A stretch of DNA of 64,000 nt from Fulvia fulva. Its lineage: Eukaryota; Ascomycota; Dothideomycetes; Mycosphaerellales; Mycosphaerellaceae. Below are positions 45,600-57,789 of this stretch, piece by piece (position 1 is the first letter of the stretch; every line of letters begins with the position of its first letter). Made by a program: the position numbers and the translations under genes. The stretch lies in NCBI RefSeq assembly GCF_020509005.1, contig NC_063024.1:1426001-1490000 (forward strand). The letters are read 5' to 3'. Under the pieces are notes generated by a model, which saw only the letters and a program-made list of their open reading frames with translations, ran no database searches and had not been told where the DNA came from.

Positions 45600-46545
45600 C
45601 TCTTTACCCTATTTCTTTAGCTCTAAACGCCGCGGAGGTGCCTAGCTATATTAGGCAACTCCTAGGTAATAGTAGCCTAGGCTACAGTACTACCGGCGCC
45701 TACGGCTCTATAGGCGAAGCTCCCCTAAGATAACTAGTAGTAACTTATAGAGGACGTAAAAAGTATAGAAACTAACGATTAGCTCCTATACCGGTCTCTA
45801 TAGGTAATAATCACTTAGCTACGTACGGCGCTTATACTATCGTATTACCGAGGGTAATAAGAAATAAGGACGACGTCTTAGGCGATTAGTAAGGCCACCT
45901 AGAATTAACACCCCTATAGCTAGGTATCGGTCGCGGTATCGATACTAGGCCCCCGCCTAACGTACGATATAGTTACGATCCGTATTATAGTAAAGGAAGA
46001 CTAGGCCAAAGTTACGAAGCTATCGAATAAGGAGCTCGCCTAACGAATTAACTAACTAGGGGTGGTCGTAGTGAACTAATAGTCTAACGGCACTCTATAG
46101 ATCTATACTAGCTCTACTACTACTAGGAGGCACCTAGAGGCATAGCTATAGTAGGTATCTAAGGTTACGGTATTAGCGAAGGTCTTAACGAAGCAATTTA
46201 CGATCCTAGTCTACGATATACCTAAGGAGTTCGACCTCACTAACTAAGGTCACCTACGTACTCTCTAAGAGGACAACCCGGTTACTCTTAACTCTCTAAT
46301 CTAGAAGGCGACTTAGCTCTATAGGAAATAGCTAGAAGGTAAGAAGGCCTCGGCGCTAATAGTATAGCTATAAGACGCGAAAGCGGCGGATCTAGCGATA
46401 GAACAAGGCCTAATCTAGTAATATAGCCTTAAGATAGTAGAAAAGCACTCCTTATCCTTTCGTGTCCTCTAATACTTCAAATGCTAATAGTATAGATACT
46501 AAACCTACGCGTATATAAACAAGTAGGCCTACTCAAACTATATAG
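45600..46545 (+). pseudogene. LINE ORF1 (gag-like) fragment, 5' of the Gypsy insertion
   Basis: Frames with many TAG codons contain AADLAIEQGLI, a pattern typical of fungal LINE ORF1, followed by a segment spaced like a CCHC knuckle whose cysteine and histidine codons are mostly now Tyr. It is cut at 46545 by the Gypsy LTR. Confidence 0.65.
46541..46545 (+). repeat. Target-site duplication, left copy
   Basis: TATAG directly before the 5' LTR; an identical copy follows the 3' LTR at 53762-53766. Confidence 0.8.
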
Positions 46546-46729
46546 TATTACGGGCAGCCCGCGACCCCCTACTATAGCTACGTCGGCCCGGCTGAACCGC
46601 GGACCTTCCGTATCGGGTTAGCGCGGCTTAGCTTTGCTTTATAACTTCGCCGCGCCTCGCGCTCCTCTTTCGTAGCTTCGTAGAACAACAACTATCTCGT
46701 TCGGACCCTATAATACGCGCGCCCTTATA
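46546..46729 (+). repeat. Gypsy element 1, 5' LTR (184 bp)
   Basis: Begins TATTACGGG, inferred to be TGTTACGGG or TGTCACGGG before RIP, and ends CCCTTATA (former ...CA). Near-identical to 53578-53761, with differences almost all C/T or G/A. Confidence 0.92.
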
Positions 46730-46999
46730 GTTTGTTCTACTACCCTACCTAGATCGCGGATCTAGGTAAGGGACGCGTAATAATAGGAATAGACAGAACC
46801 GTAGAACTCGAGAACGCGTAGAGTCGTATTAGAACATAGAACACGGTAAGGCGTATAGCGCGTAGATGCCTAGAGAACGTAACGTAGCGACATTATTAGT
46901 AGGTAGTCGCGCGCTCGTAGATAGTTAGGATATAGGCACCGTCACGCCTCCCCCGAACCTAGACAATATGACTTTATAAATAGCGAACGGCGGTATACT

Positions 47000-48900
47000 A
47001 CCGCTACCTAAGCCTAAGGGCAAAAGCAAGTAGCGTATATCTCTTTTCCCCGACCTCTCCTCTTTTCCTTAGAGTTAGATATAGGACGATAACCGGCGGG
47101 TTATAGTAGATACCGGTGTCGCGCTATAATAAGAGATTAATAAAGCTTACTAGAAGGCCTTCGAGCGAGAAGAAGGTAGTAAGATTGACTTTATAGAACT
47201 GTTCGAGTTCAAGCTCGAAGAGAACCTAGGCGGCGACCTAGACGAGGTGTATCTATCACTCGACGAGGCAGAATATATTCTCGTATCCGAATACTAGAAT
47301 GTTACCCTAGACAACCTTACGACCCTTACATCCTAACACCCGAAGACTACCTACGACTTCGTGCTATAAGTAGTTAACACGGCGATTACTAAGGGTAGAC
47401 AACTCGATGTAATAGAGCGAGCTAACGACCTCTAGAACACCTAGTACACTACGCTATACACCGAATACGACCGTATCTATAAGATGCTACGAAGTAAAGA
47501 GCTTGTTATATAGAAAATGGTAGCAGATCTTAAGAGTAAGAAGGATTACGACCTAGCTAAGTTATAAGAGCTAGAGAAGAAATATAAGGAAGCTAATAAC
47601 CTATATAAGCAGTTTAGCGAGATCTACGAGAAGGAGAAGAAGAAGGTACAAGATACTAAGGTGAAGAACTAGGCCCTATAACAAGAAGTCGATGATCTAA
47701 AGGCTCGGCTTAAGGTAGGAGATACTATATAGAACGGAGGTAGGGGCCGCTTAGGCCGCCGACCCTCTCGTTCCCGCCTACGCGAGACCTTACTCGAGTA
47801 GCTATTACGTAGGTATCGCGAAGCTACTAGTAGAGGTAGCGGTAGCGGTAGTAGTGATAACGATAGAGACGACTATAACCGTAGTAATAATAGCCGAGGA
47901 CGTAATAACGACCGTCCGCGACTAGGACCTAACAATAGTCGTAACTCGAGAATACGTAACACCCGTACCTAGATACTACTAGTTAACCTTCTAGAACGTC
48001 TCTTTACTATTAACCGCACCCTTACTCGCGGTATAGAGATCGGTAAGGGTGTGCCTAACCCTAAGTACTTTGAGAACGATAATGACCCTAATTTCGATAG
48101 CTAGTATAGTAGTGTTCTCCTAAAGCTAACTATAGCAACCTTCCGTACTAAGGCAGATAGTCTACGCTTCGTATATAGGTAGACGTAAGGTAATCCTTAG
48201 CGAAGCATTAAGCCGAGGATCCCTATGCCTAGACAGTAGTCCTTTAACGAGTTCAAGACTAGAGAAGAGTTATTAGATTAGATAATACGCTAATATAGTA
48301 TACGTAATAAAGGAACTAAGGCTATAGTTAATATTGCTACCTATAAGTAAGAACAAGGCGAAACCTTTATAGCCTTCTATACACGCTACTCGAAGTTACG
48401 CGCCTAGATATTATAGACCGATAAGACCGAGCTTATACTATTCCGTAACCGACTAAACCGTAAGTACTTTATTAAGACCTTCGGCGACCGCGAAGTCGAC
48501 CGCCGCCTAGATAGTATATAAGATATTATCGAGGAGTACACCGTACTAGACGAGAGCTTCTACGAGACAGATCGACTATACCCGTAGAAGGAGCGCCCCC
48601 GTAGTAATAGTAACTCGAACGGTAATAGCGGCTAGAATAACTAGAACAACGGTAACGTAGTTACTAGTACCGCTACTAGTATAGTAGGTACCTTAGTATA
48701 GCGCCTACTATAGTACGCTAGTACTAAGAAGAAGGAGGATCTACCGATATATCTATAGAACCTACCTATACTTAACCGTAAGTAGCGCGAAGACCTTAAG
48801 AAGTAGGGTAAGTACTACCGCTACCGTATAGGTTCTTACGTATCGACTAACCCTAAATGCCTAATATATAGGTACGATAGCGACTATCGCCCACCGCGTC
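47000..48900 (+). pseudogene. Gypsy element 1 gag region
   Basis: Stop-riddled frame with lysine/glutamate-rich helical stretches near 47480-47700, arginine/serine/asparagine-rich segments near 47760-47960, and a knuckle-like block near 48800-48890 in which Cys codons now read Tyr. Confidence 0.6.
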
Positions 48901-50049
48901 TACGTAATACTACGCCGAATCCGAACGCGAACCTCAGTTCCCTAGCCGCCGATCCGTAGTAGGGAAATGGCACGACCGCTACCTAAGCGTAGTAGATAGC
49001 GGTTAGCCGAACTTCCTAGGACAGAAAGAGTATAAGATTAAGAGACACGGAATGCAAGAGACGGTAATAGACTATAGTAAGGAGCTTAAGATATTGGTAT
49101 ATGTACTAGATAAACAATAGCTAGCTATATACCCTTATATATTGTTACCCGTAATAATATAATATAGAAAGGCTCGAGGCCTTATAGATTCTGCTTCTAC
49201 CTCTCCCTTTCTTAACTAGAAATTCATACGCAAATATATAATACCGCTAATCCCTTTAACGCAAAGCCGACGACTAACACTAGGAGATAGAACGGCTACT
49301 ATACGGCAGATTATATACGCGGCCCTTATAGACGTAGTTATCGGCGATTATTACGAGCAAATGTTATACTACGTTACCGACCTCGAATATAACATCGTCT
49401 TTAGCCTACCGTAGCTTATAGCGTACAACCTAAACATCTTCTAGGAGATAGGCGAGGTGGCATTCAGATCGGATTACTACTTTGGTCACTGTCTATAGAA
49501 TAAGACATCGACAATAGTATAATCCCTAAACTATCGCGAGAAGAAGAAGTAGGCACTAGTACGGTACGGACTAGAGCCCTTTACTAGAGAAGTAGCGAGC
49601 TTTATAGTAGGAGGGGCGGAGCTAAACGTCTTATTATATAATCTAGAAGATATAGACGATGAAGAAGTGGACTACTAGGGCGTTTCTTAACGCGCGTAGA
49701 GAATGTACGCGTACCGGCCTAGGGCTAAGTGCTTCTACATTATGCCTACTAGGCGTAAGAGCGACGACGGAGAGCTTAAGCTAAGTATAATAGCTACTAA
49801 TAATCTAGACTAATTCTTGAATAAGTAGTTCAATTATAACCCGAAGGAGAAGTTACCGCCGATATACTACGATATTACGGACGCTTTCTTAGCTAAGGAT
49901 TATAAAGAACTCCTACCTTACCGACTAGGTATAGATCATAAGATTCACATTAAGCCTAATAGTCTATAAGAGCTACTATACCGCAAGCCCTACGGCCTAG
50001 CTAAGAAGGAGAACGAGGTAGTTAAGAAATGGCTAGACGAGTAAATATC

Positions 50050-53000
50050 TAAAGGGAAGGTACGGAAAGTAGGGCAAAAGACGAGCTAGTCTCCTATACT
50101 AGTACTAGTAGTACGTAAGCCTAGAGGTGGGCTACGTGTTTATATCGACTATAGAGGATTAAATGCGATCACTATTAAGAACCGGTATCCGATTCCCTTG
50201 ATATAAGAGACGCTTAACCGTATATACGGTAAGAAGTACTTCACGAAGCTAGACATTATAGTAGCCTTTAACAAGTTACGGATAGCTAAAGGGCACGAGT
50301 AGTTGACGGCGTTTGCGACACGATACGGCATCTACGAGTGTCTAGTACTACTATTCGGCTTATATAACGGACTAGTATCGTTCTAATTATATATTAACAA
50401 GGTCTTATAAGAACACCTAGACGACTTTATGTCGGCCTACCTAGATAACGTACTTATCTTTAGTAACACCTTAGAGGAGCACATTGAACACGTGCGGAAG
50501 GTTCTTACTAAGCTACGCGATGTAGGACTTATAGTAGATATCGACAAAAGCGAATTCTACTAATAGAAGGTGAGGTATCTTAGGCTAATTATAACCCCTA
50601 ACGGTATCGAGATAGACCCCGAGAAACTCGAATATATTTAGACATAGGAAGCTCCTAAGAACCTAAAGGATGTCTAGGCCTTCCTTAGATTTGCTAACTT
50701 CTATAGGCGGTTCATCGAAGCATTTTCGCGTATAGCTACTCCTCTTATAAACCTGACCAAGTCGGACGGACTAAGCAATCACAAGAACAGAAGGATTTAA
50801 TAGTCACTAGATTGCTAACGAGCCTTTAACAATTTGAAAGCTACGTTTAGTAAAGCCGGTATGCTCGCATATTATATACTAGGTAGGGAAACGGTAGTAG
50901 AGACAGATTCTTTAGATTTTGTAAACGCCGGCGTACTTTCGTAGTATAACGAGAAGGGTATACTACATCCTATAGCCTTCTACTCGAAGAAGTTAAGTCT
51001 ATAGGAGTGTAATTATGAAATCTATAACAAGGAACTGTTAGCTATTATTAAGGCTTTTAAGGAATAGAGACCCGAGCTCGCCTATAAAGTAGATAATAAG
51101 GACTTATAGCTAGTTAAGATTTATACCGACTATAAGAACCTAGAATACTTTATAAAGACAAAGTAGCTAAATCGGCGACAAGCGCGTTAGGCTAAGTTCT
51201 TATTATAGTTCAACTTCAAGATAATATACTGTCTAGAACTTTAAGGTATAAAGCTAGACAGCCTAACGAGACGTAGCTAGGACCTTCCGTAGGGGGTGAA
51301 CGACCCTCGGAACTAGCATTAGCATTAGACATTACTACCTCCTAAGCGATTCCTTAAGATTGCCTTACTATAGGCAATAGTAGAAGATACGCCGGAAGAA
51401 GAGGAACTAGTATAGCTAGACCCTAAAGCTGAAGAGTTTATGCCTATAGAACGAGATACGCCTACTAAATAACCGGCGACGCGTAAAAGTTAATAGGAAG
51501 CCGAACTCGAGTATCGAATGTCGACGGCGTACGTAACCGATAACGAGCTTAAGACCGCGATTAAGGACCTATAGAAAGACCGCACTCCTATACTACTATA
51601 GAGAGCGAAGATTTACCTAGTATACTATAAAGTAGATAGCGACCTACTATATATTCGAAATCAATACAACGGCTAGAGCTTATAGGTACTAAATGACTAA
51701 GCCTTATAGACTAGGATAATTAAGATAAACTATAACGCTCTAGTAGTAGGCTATCTAGGACGAGCTCGTACTTATAAACTCGTAGTACGTAAATTCTACT
51801 GGCCTAGATTAGCGAGATCCGTACGTAGATATACCGCGAATTGCCGTACCTACCGTATAACAAAATCTCTATACTCCTAGCCACTAGGATTATTATAGCC
51901 ACTTCCTGTTCTAGATCGGCCTTAGAAACATATTGTAGTCGACTTCGTTATCGGACTCCTAGATAGTACTCTTGACGGCATAGTCTATAATAACATTATG
52001 ACCGTTACTAATAGGCTTACTAAGGAAGTCGAGCTGATCCCTATTAGCGTAATAATAGTATAGAATACGGCAAGGCTTTTCCTTAAACATATGTTCTGTC
52101 GGCGCGGGTTTTCTAACACTATTATATTAGACCGTAGTAAGTAGTAGGTTACTACCTTCTAGAAGAAACTCTATAAGATACTCCGTACAAATCGTAAGCT
52201 AAGTTCTTCGTATTACCTAGAAACTAATAGATAGTCAGAACGTACTAACTAGGCGATAGAACAGTATCTTCGTATATTTACTAATAAGGTATAGGATGAC
52301 TAGGCAGAATAGCTATACCTTACTTAGTTCGCGATCAATAATTACCTGTCCGAGACTACTAGTATGTCGCCGTTCTACGCTACCTTAGGCTACAACCCTA
52401 AGTTTATAGAGCGAGTTGACCTAAACGCTAGAAAGGAGGGAGGACTGACTACTCTCTAGCGACTAGATACGCGATTAGTAGAAACCTTTATACGTTAAAT
52501 TTGCGAGCTTTATAAGCACCTTTAAGAGAATATACGAATGTTATAAGCTCTCTAAGTAGAAGTAGCAAACCGCTACCGAAGCATTCCTCTAGACTATAAG
52601 GTAGGTAATTAGGTATATCTTAGCACTAAGAACATCCGTACGACTCGACTATCTAAGAAGCTAGACAGGAAATATGCCGGCCCTTACTAGATTACGGAAG
52701 TTATGCCGGCTAGACTCTCTTATCGACTAAAACTATTAGACGCTCTAGTAGGACTTAATAACTGCTTCTATACCTCACTACTATAACGAGCCGACCACCC
52801 CGATTTCCTACTACTTAAAGGGTAGTATCTAGCGCCGCTACTACCGATAACTATCGAACCTAATACTACCGAGGCTAATATAGTAGCCGATATAGTAGTA
52901 GTACCTACGTATATATACGAGGTAGAAAAGATCCTTAATATATATACCCGTAAGCGGGTAGGTAAGGTAAAGAAGGGGTATAAGCGCAAGGTAGATATAT

Positions 53001-53100
53001 AGTATAAGGTGAAATGGGCTAGATATTAGAACGAGGAGGATAGTGAGACCTAGTAACCTATAGAGGATATACTTAAATACGCGGCCGCCGCTATTATAGA
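50050..53100 (+). pseudogene. Gypsy element 1 pol: RT, RNase H, integrase, chromodomain
   Basis: Recognisable blocks: [13 protein letters not shown] near 50128, [13 protein letters not shown] near 50250, YLDN at 50438, ETDSLDFVNAGVL near 50900, YNKELLAI near 51020, an integrase core with IVVDFVIGLL near 51940, and a chromodomain near 52920-53080. The second active-site Asp of the RT is Asn. Stops are mostly TAG. Confidence 0.85.
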
Positions 53101-53577
53101 CTTTTACTATAACCGGCCGGAGTTGTCTACGCCTATAGGCTTCGTAGCTCTATCTAACTAGTCCCTACTAGCTACTAAGGTGCTCGGGCTCAATACGACT
53201 AGGGTTATTCTAAAAGACACCGTTACGAATGAGTCGCCTCGAGCCTTACCTCTAATAGAATCTACTCCGCACATATTCGATACTCGAGTAGAGCCTATAG
53301 AGCCTATAATAATACCTAACTTTGGTCATAAGGATTATACGCGAGTGCTAGCCGAAGACAGACGTAGGTCTAGGGCAAGCTAGCTAACTAGGCAATATGT
53401 TTCTCGAAGGAAGCCGGTCGAGGATAGTCTTAATAGAGCGAATACGATGTTATCGGATAACGATAGGGTACTAGAGGATAATTAGGCGTTCGCGCGATTA
53501 TAGAGCTCGATAGGTAAGTAGCCTTATAAGGTAGATAACGCTTAGAGGACTAAGGCGTATTTTAGGAGGGGGGATAC

Positions 53578-53761
53578 TATCACGGGTAGCCCGCGACCCC
53601 CTACTATAGCTACGTCGGCCCGGCTAAATCGCGGACCTTCTATATCGGGTTAGCGCGGCTTAGCTTTGCTTTATAACTTCGCCGCGCCTTACGCTCCTCT
53701 TTCGTAGCTTCGTAGAATAATAACTATCTCGTTCGGACCCTATAATACGCGCGCCCTTATA
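53578..53761 (+). repeat. Gypsy element 1, 3' LTR (184 bp)
   Basis: Begins TATCACGGG after a polypurine tract and ends CCCTTATA. Same length as the 5' LTR. Confidence 0.92.
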
Positions 53762-53766
53762 TATAG
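53762..53766 (+). repeat. Target-site duplication, right copy
   Basis: TATAG, identical to 46541-46545, placed directly after the 3' LTR; the 5-bp length is standard for Gypsy integrases. Confidence 0.8.
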
Positions 53767-54149
53767 AAGACTATATATCTAGGGACTATATATCGGCTAC
53801 GAGACGGTACGCGAGCTATCCGGGGCACTACCTATCGTATAGCGCGGAATGCCTATAGCGGAAACTAGCAAAAAACAAGGCAATTATAAACAGAACCGTC
53901 GCCCTAAGATTCTACGGTAACCGTAAGGCTAGTCTATACCGGAACTAGCTAGCGGCGGTCGGGTATAAGCGCCCTAGGGCCGAGAATAATATAAAGGATA
54001 CGTAACCTAGGGCGTACGGGAGGCTACGTACTCTACTAGCTACGGCGAGGGAATCTAACTAGGCCTAGCTCCCCTTTAGTATATAGCCGATAGGCGTAGA
54101 CTAGGACGTATAAGGTAGTAGGATATAGGACATTATAGAGGAAATGATT

Positions 54150-57100
54150 ATCAATACCGATAACTAGCCTCGATACGCTTAGTATTATATAGTATAACGT
54201 TAACTATAGCAAGGATATAGTCTAGAACCATTTCCTATACGAGGCGGACCCGTACGTCTACTACGTCCTAGTAATCTAGGAGCTATAGATTAACCCGTAC
54301 TATAAGAGACTAACGACCTATAAGTTACTAGGCTATACGATATACCTACGAGGCGACGGTAGACCCCGTACGTGCTTCTATATTAGTAAGGACATACTAG
54401 AATCCGACTAGGAGGTAGTATACTACGTAGACGAAGAAGGCGGGGGCGATATTACCTCCCTCTACGTAGGTAGTACCTAGATATACAACCTATATATATA
54501 ACCGCTAGCCTCGAGGTCTAGCCGCGACCTTAGGGTCTATAGATACCTAGACAGTACGCTTAAGAGACAAGGGTACTATATCGTAGTAGGAGACTTTAAT
54601 ATATACTACCCTTCCTAGGAAAGCCTTATATAGCCGTACCCTATAGCCGACGAAGTACTCGACTTGATAGTAAGTAACGTAATTGCCCTAAATACCCCGA
54701 AGGACCTAGGTACCTAGAAGAGAGGGGGACTCTAAGGTACGATCGACCTCTCCTAGATCTTAGATAGCTACTACTATATAGTAACCTACTATAGGATCGA
54801 ATATAAACTCGAGGCGTCGTTAGACTATATACTAGTTAGGACCTCTATTATAATATAGATATAACGTATACTAGCGAGAACCCCTAAGCTAAGCTAGGGA
54901 AAGGCCTACTAGGCTAATATCTAGGCGTACCTCGATAACTCCGAGAGGCTAGTCTAGATCGCGTAGTAGTAATATAATAGTAAAGACGAGATAGACAAGG
55001 TAGTCTAAGGGTTAATAGACGAAATAAGAAAAGCGACCTTACTTTACGTTCCGCTTACCTAACTAATAATATAGTCTAAACTATACTAGACGCCGAAGTA
55101 CACTACGGTAGTAAGAGAAGTAAGGAGAGCCCGCCGGGTGTAGACGAGTAGCTATAGCGAGGAGGCCTAGAACGTATATAGGGAGATATACTAATAGAAG
55201 AAGGCTATAATACGGAGGGAGAAAGTAGTCGGCTAGAGGGCTATAGTAGAAGAAATCGCCGGTAAGCTAGCGAGGATATAGAAGCTAGCAAAATAGGCCC
55301 GATAGGACCCTATATAGGGCCCCTCCTTCTCTATCCTAGCGCTATAATCGCCTAGTAGCCCGGTTAGCGACCCCGAGGCTAAGGCGCGTCTACTAGCTAG
55401 CAAGTTCTTCCCGCCCCTAGTCGAGGCCGATCTAAGCGACATAAATAGCTCTACTCCCCTAGCCCTAAGTATCGCGGTCTAATAGGAGGTATCCGAGGGA
55501 GAAGTTACCGCTATACTTAGGAAGTTACCGGCGAAGAAAGCCCCGGGGCCGGATAGGATCCTAAACGAGCTACTAAAGAAGTATAGAGATTAACTAGCCC
55601 TAGTAGTCGTAGCGATCTTTAACGCCTGCCTATAGACCGGATACTACCCGATAGTATTTAAATAATCGACGATAGTAGTCCTACGTAAGCCGTAAAAGGA
55701 AGACTATACGTAGGTAAAGTCGTACCGCCTAATTACGCTCCTTAATACTCTTAGGAAGGCGCTTAAGAAGCTAGTTATAACGAGACTTTCCGAGGCGGTA
55801 GAGGAATACTCCCTACTCCCGGACACCTAGATAGGTACGCGCCTATAGCGATCGATACTATCCGCGATAGAACTTATTACCTCTTAGGTAAAGGCTATCT
55901 AGTATAAGAATAGGGATAAGGTAGCATCCTTACTTAGTCTAGATATATCGGGAGACTTTAACTACGTATTATACCCGCGGCTACTCTATATCCTAAGGTC
56001 GAAAGGACTCCCTAAGTAGCTTATTAACTTCGTACGGTCCTACCTCTAAAACCGTAGCACGTCGATCCTAGTCGGCTAGTACAAAAGCCTATTTCAAGTA
56101 GTCTATACTAGAATCCCGTAAGGCTTAACGCTAGTACCTATTCTGTTCCTCTTCTTTATAGCGACGCTACTCCTAGCCCTAGAATCCTAGAACACCGCTA
56201 CGAGCGGCTTCGTAGACGATACGAATATCCTAGCGTAGTCTTCCTCGACTAAGGAGAACTATAGGCTACTAGAAGAGAAGCACAAGATCTACGAGGACTA
56301 GGCTAGGAGGCACGGGGCTCGGTTTGCCCTAGAAAAGTACAATCTAATACACTTTACGCGCCGGCCACGGTTCTATAATATACAAGCTTCTATCTAGATA
56401 TAGGGGTATACGACTAACCCAGCAAATTAGCTTAGGATCCTCGGACTATAGGTAGACCCGGCGCTACGGTAGAGGAAGTACGTATAGGCAATATTACGGA
56501 AAGCTAAACAGAATATAGCATTATACTAGAGGCTCACTACGTCTATATAGGGGGCGGACTTCCGGTAGTTACGACTTCTATATACGGCTATTATACGGCC
56601 AGTCCTTACCTATAGTAGCCAAGTATAGTCCTTAGGCGAGAGGGCCTACCTATCGAAGGGACTCGTCGCGCCGCTAGCGAAGATCTAAAACTAATGCCTA
56701 AGGAAGGTCACCGGGGCATATAAGTCGACACTAACGAGGATACTTAAGTACGAGACCGCTATACCGCCGATCGACCTATATATCTAGGGACTACGGACCT
56801 CCTACTTAGGCAAGTCGGCACAGTACCTAGTATAGAAGGTCATCGCTAGTGTAGTCGTAAGGGCTCGCGAATCAGTACTAGCGTATAGGGGCATTCGACC
56901 CGGAAACGAGCCGAACTACCGGCTAAGGGACGAACAGCTAGCAATATAATAGGAAGGTAAGAAATCGTTTATAGAGCAACTATAGAAAGAGAGGTAGAAC
57001 AACTAGGTTGTAGGGTATAGTAGACGCCCTTAGCTAGCGGGACAACCTAAGGAATAGTTAGCTACAAAATCCGCGGTTAAGCACCCCCCGAAGCTTATCT

Positions 57101-57560
57101 ACTACCGCCTTACGAGGGTATAGAGTAGTATAGCAACCTAACTACGAAGCGAACACATCGGCCTCTAGGGGTACCTATTATAGAGGAAGGTTCTAGGATA
57201 TACGAATACTAGCTACCCCTACGGCTATCGCTCCTAGAACGTACGGTACGTACTCCTCGTCTATCCGAGGTGGTCGCTAGGAAGGGGGGAGTAGATAGTA
57301 AAGGCGAGGAACCGGACGATTAGGGCACTTCTTAACAACGCTAAGGACCTACGGCGTATTAGGAACTAGATACTAGAGAAGGGCTAGCTAGAACAGTACC
57401 GCCTAGTAGGAGTAGTATAGGAAGAGAGGACACGGCGTAGCGCGACGAGACCGGCTAGGAGCGGGGGCTAACGGGGTAGTGATATAGACTACGTACGTTC
57501 AGAGGGAAAGCTAATCTAGATAAGGAGTAGTCGGGAGCGGGAAGGGTTTTCACCTATTCG
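54150..57560 (+). pseudogene. LINE ORF2: endonuclease and reverse transcriptase
   Basis: Endonuclease core GDFN at 54589 and GTIDLS near 54735. RT blocks near 55530 (PAKKAPGPDR), 55730 (SYRLITLLNTLRK) and 55940 (LSLDISGDFN); FVDDTNILA starts at 56209. The C-terminal region with a VRHVLLVCP-like pattern, now partly mutated, is near 57240. Numerous TAG stops. Confidence 0.8.
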
Positions 57561-57634
57561 GGTTTCCCTTTGTATATAACAATAGATATATACCTATATA
57601 GGCTAAATAGGGTCCTAGAACAGGGGAATAACAA

Positions 57635-57652
57635 ATCTATCTATCTATCTAT
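57635..57652 (+). repeat. (ATCT)n tail at LINE 3' end
   Basis: Short tetranucleotide run following GGGGAATAACAA, as expected at the 3' terminus of a fungal LINE. Confidence 0.6.
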
Positions 57653-57691
57653 AAGTTATAACTTTATAGGACTATTTAATATAACGTACTT

Positions 57692-57725
57692 TACTACCGA
57701 GCGGGCTATACTACCGAGCGGGCTA
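57692..57725. repeat. Perfect 17-bp tandem duplication
   Basis: TACTACCGAGCGGGCTA occurs twice in a row between the LINE tail and the pogo remnant. Confidence 0.75.
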
Positions 57726-57789
57726 CTTCTACTAAGAACTATACCACTTCTATAGATATAGCTATATAACTACTATTATAGCGTATATT

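Larger units (their letters stand above)
46546..53761 (+). mobile_element. Full-length Gypsy/chromovirus LTR retrotransposon, RIP-inactivated
   Basis: 7216 bp with 184-bp LTRs at both ends and a 5-bp TATAG target duplication. Internal order fits Ty3/Gypsy: gag with a charged helical region (about 47100-47700) and knuckle relic (about 48800-48890). Reverse transcriptase runs about 50050-50620 with YLDN at 50438-50449, then RNase H (ETDSLDF near 50900). Integrase spans about 51750-52400. A chromodomain-like end is near 52920-53080 (YKVKWARY). A polypurine tract lies at about 53562-53574, just before the 3' LTR. TAG codons occur throughout. Inserted into the LINE. Confidence 0.93.
45600..57652 (+). 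mobile_element. Tad-like LINE retrotransposon, split by a Gypsy element, RIP-inactivated
   Basis: Left part 45600-46545 holds an ORF1-like region ending in a former zinc-knuckle segment. The rest resumes at 53762. ORF2 has an apurinic-type endonuclease with GDFN at 54589-54600. Its reverse transcriptase begins near 55500 (KKAPGPDRI-type block), with FVDD at 56209-56220 in place of YADD. The region near 56560-56700 follows the RT. A C-terminal cysteine/histidine-type region lies near 57100-57280. No RNase H block is seen between them. The 3' end has an (ATCT)n tail at 57635-57652. Every domain is broken by TAG/TAA codons from RIP. The left boundary is approximate. The plus-strand orientation is shown by domain order and tail. 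Confidence 0.8.
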
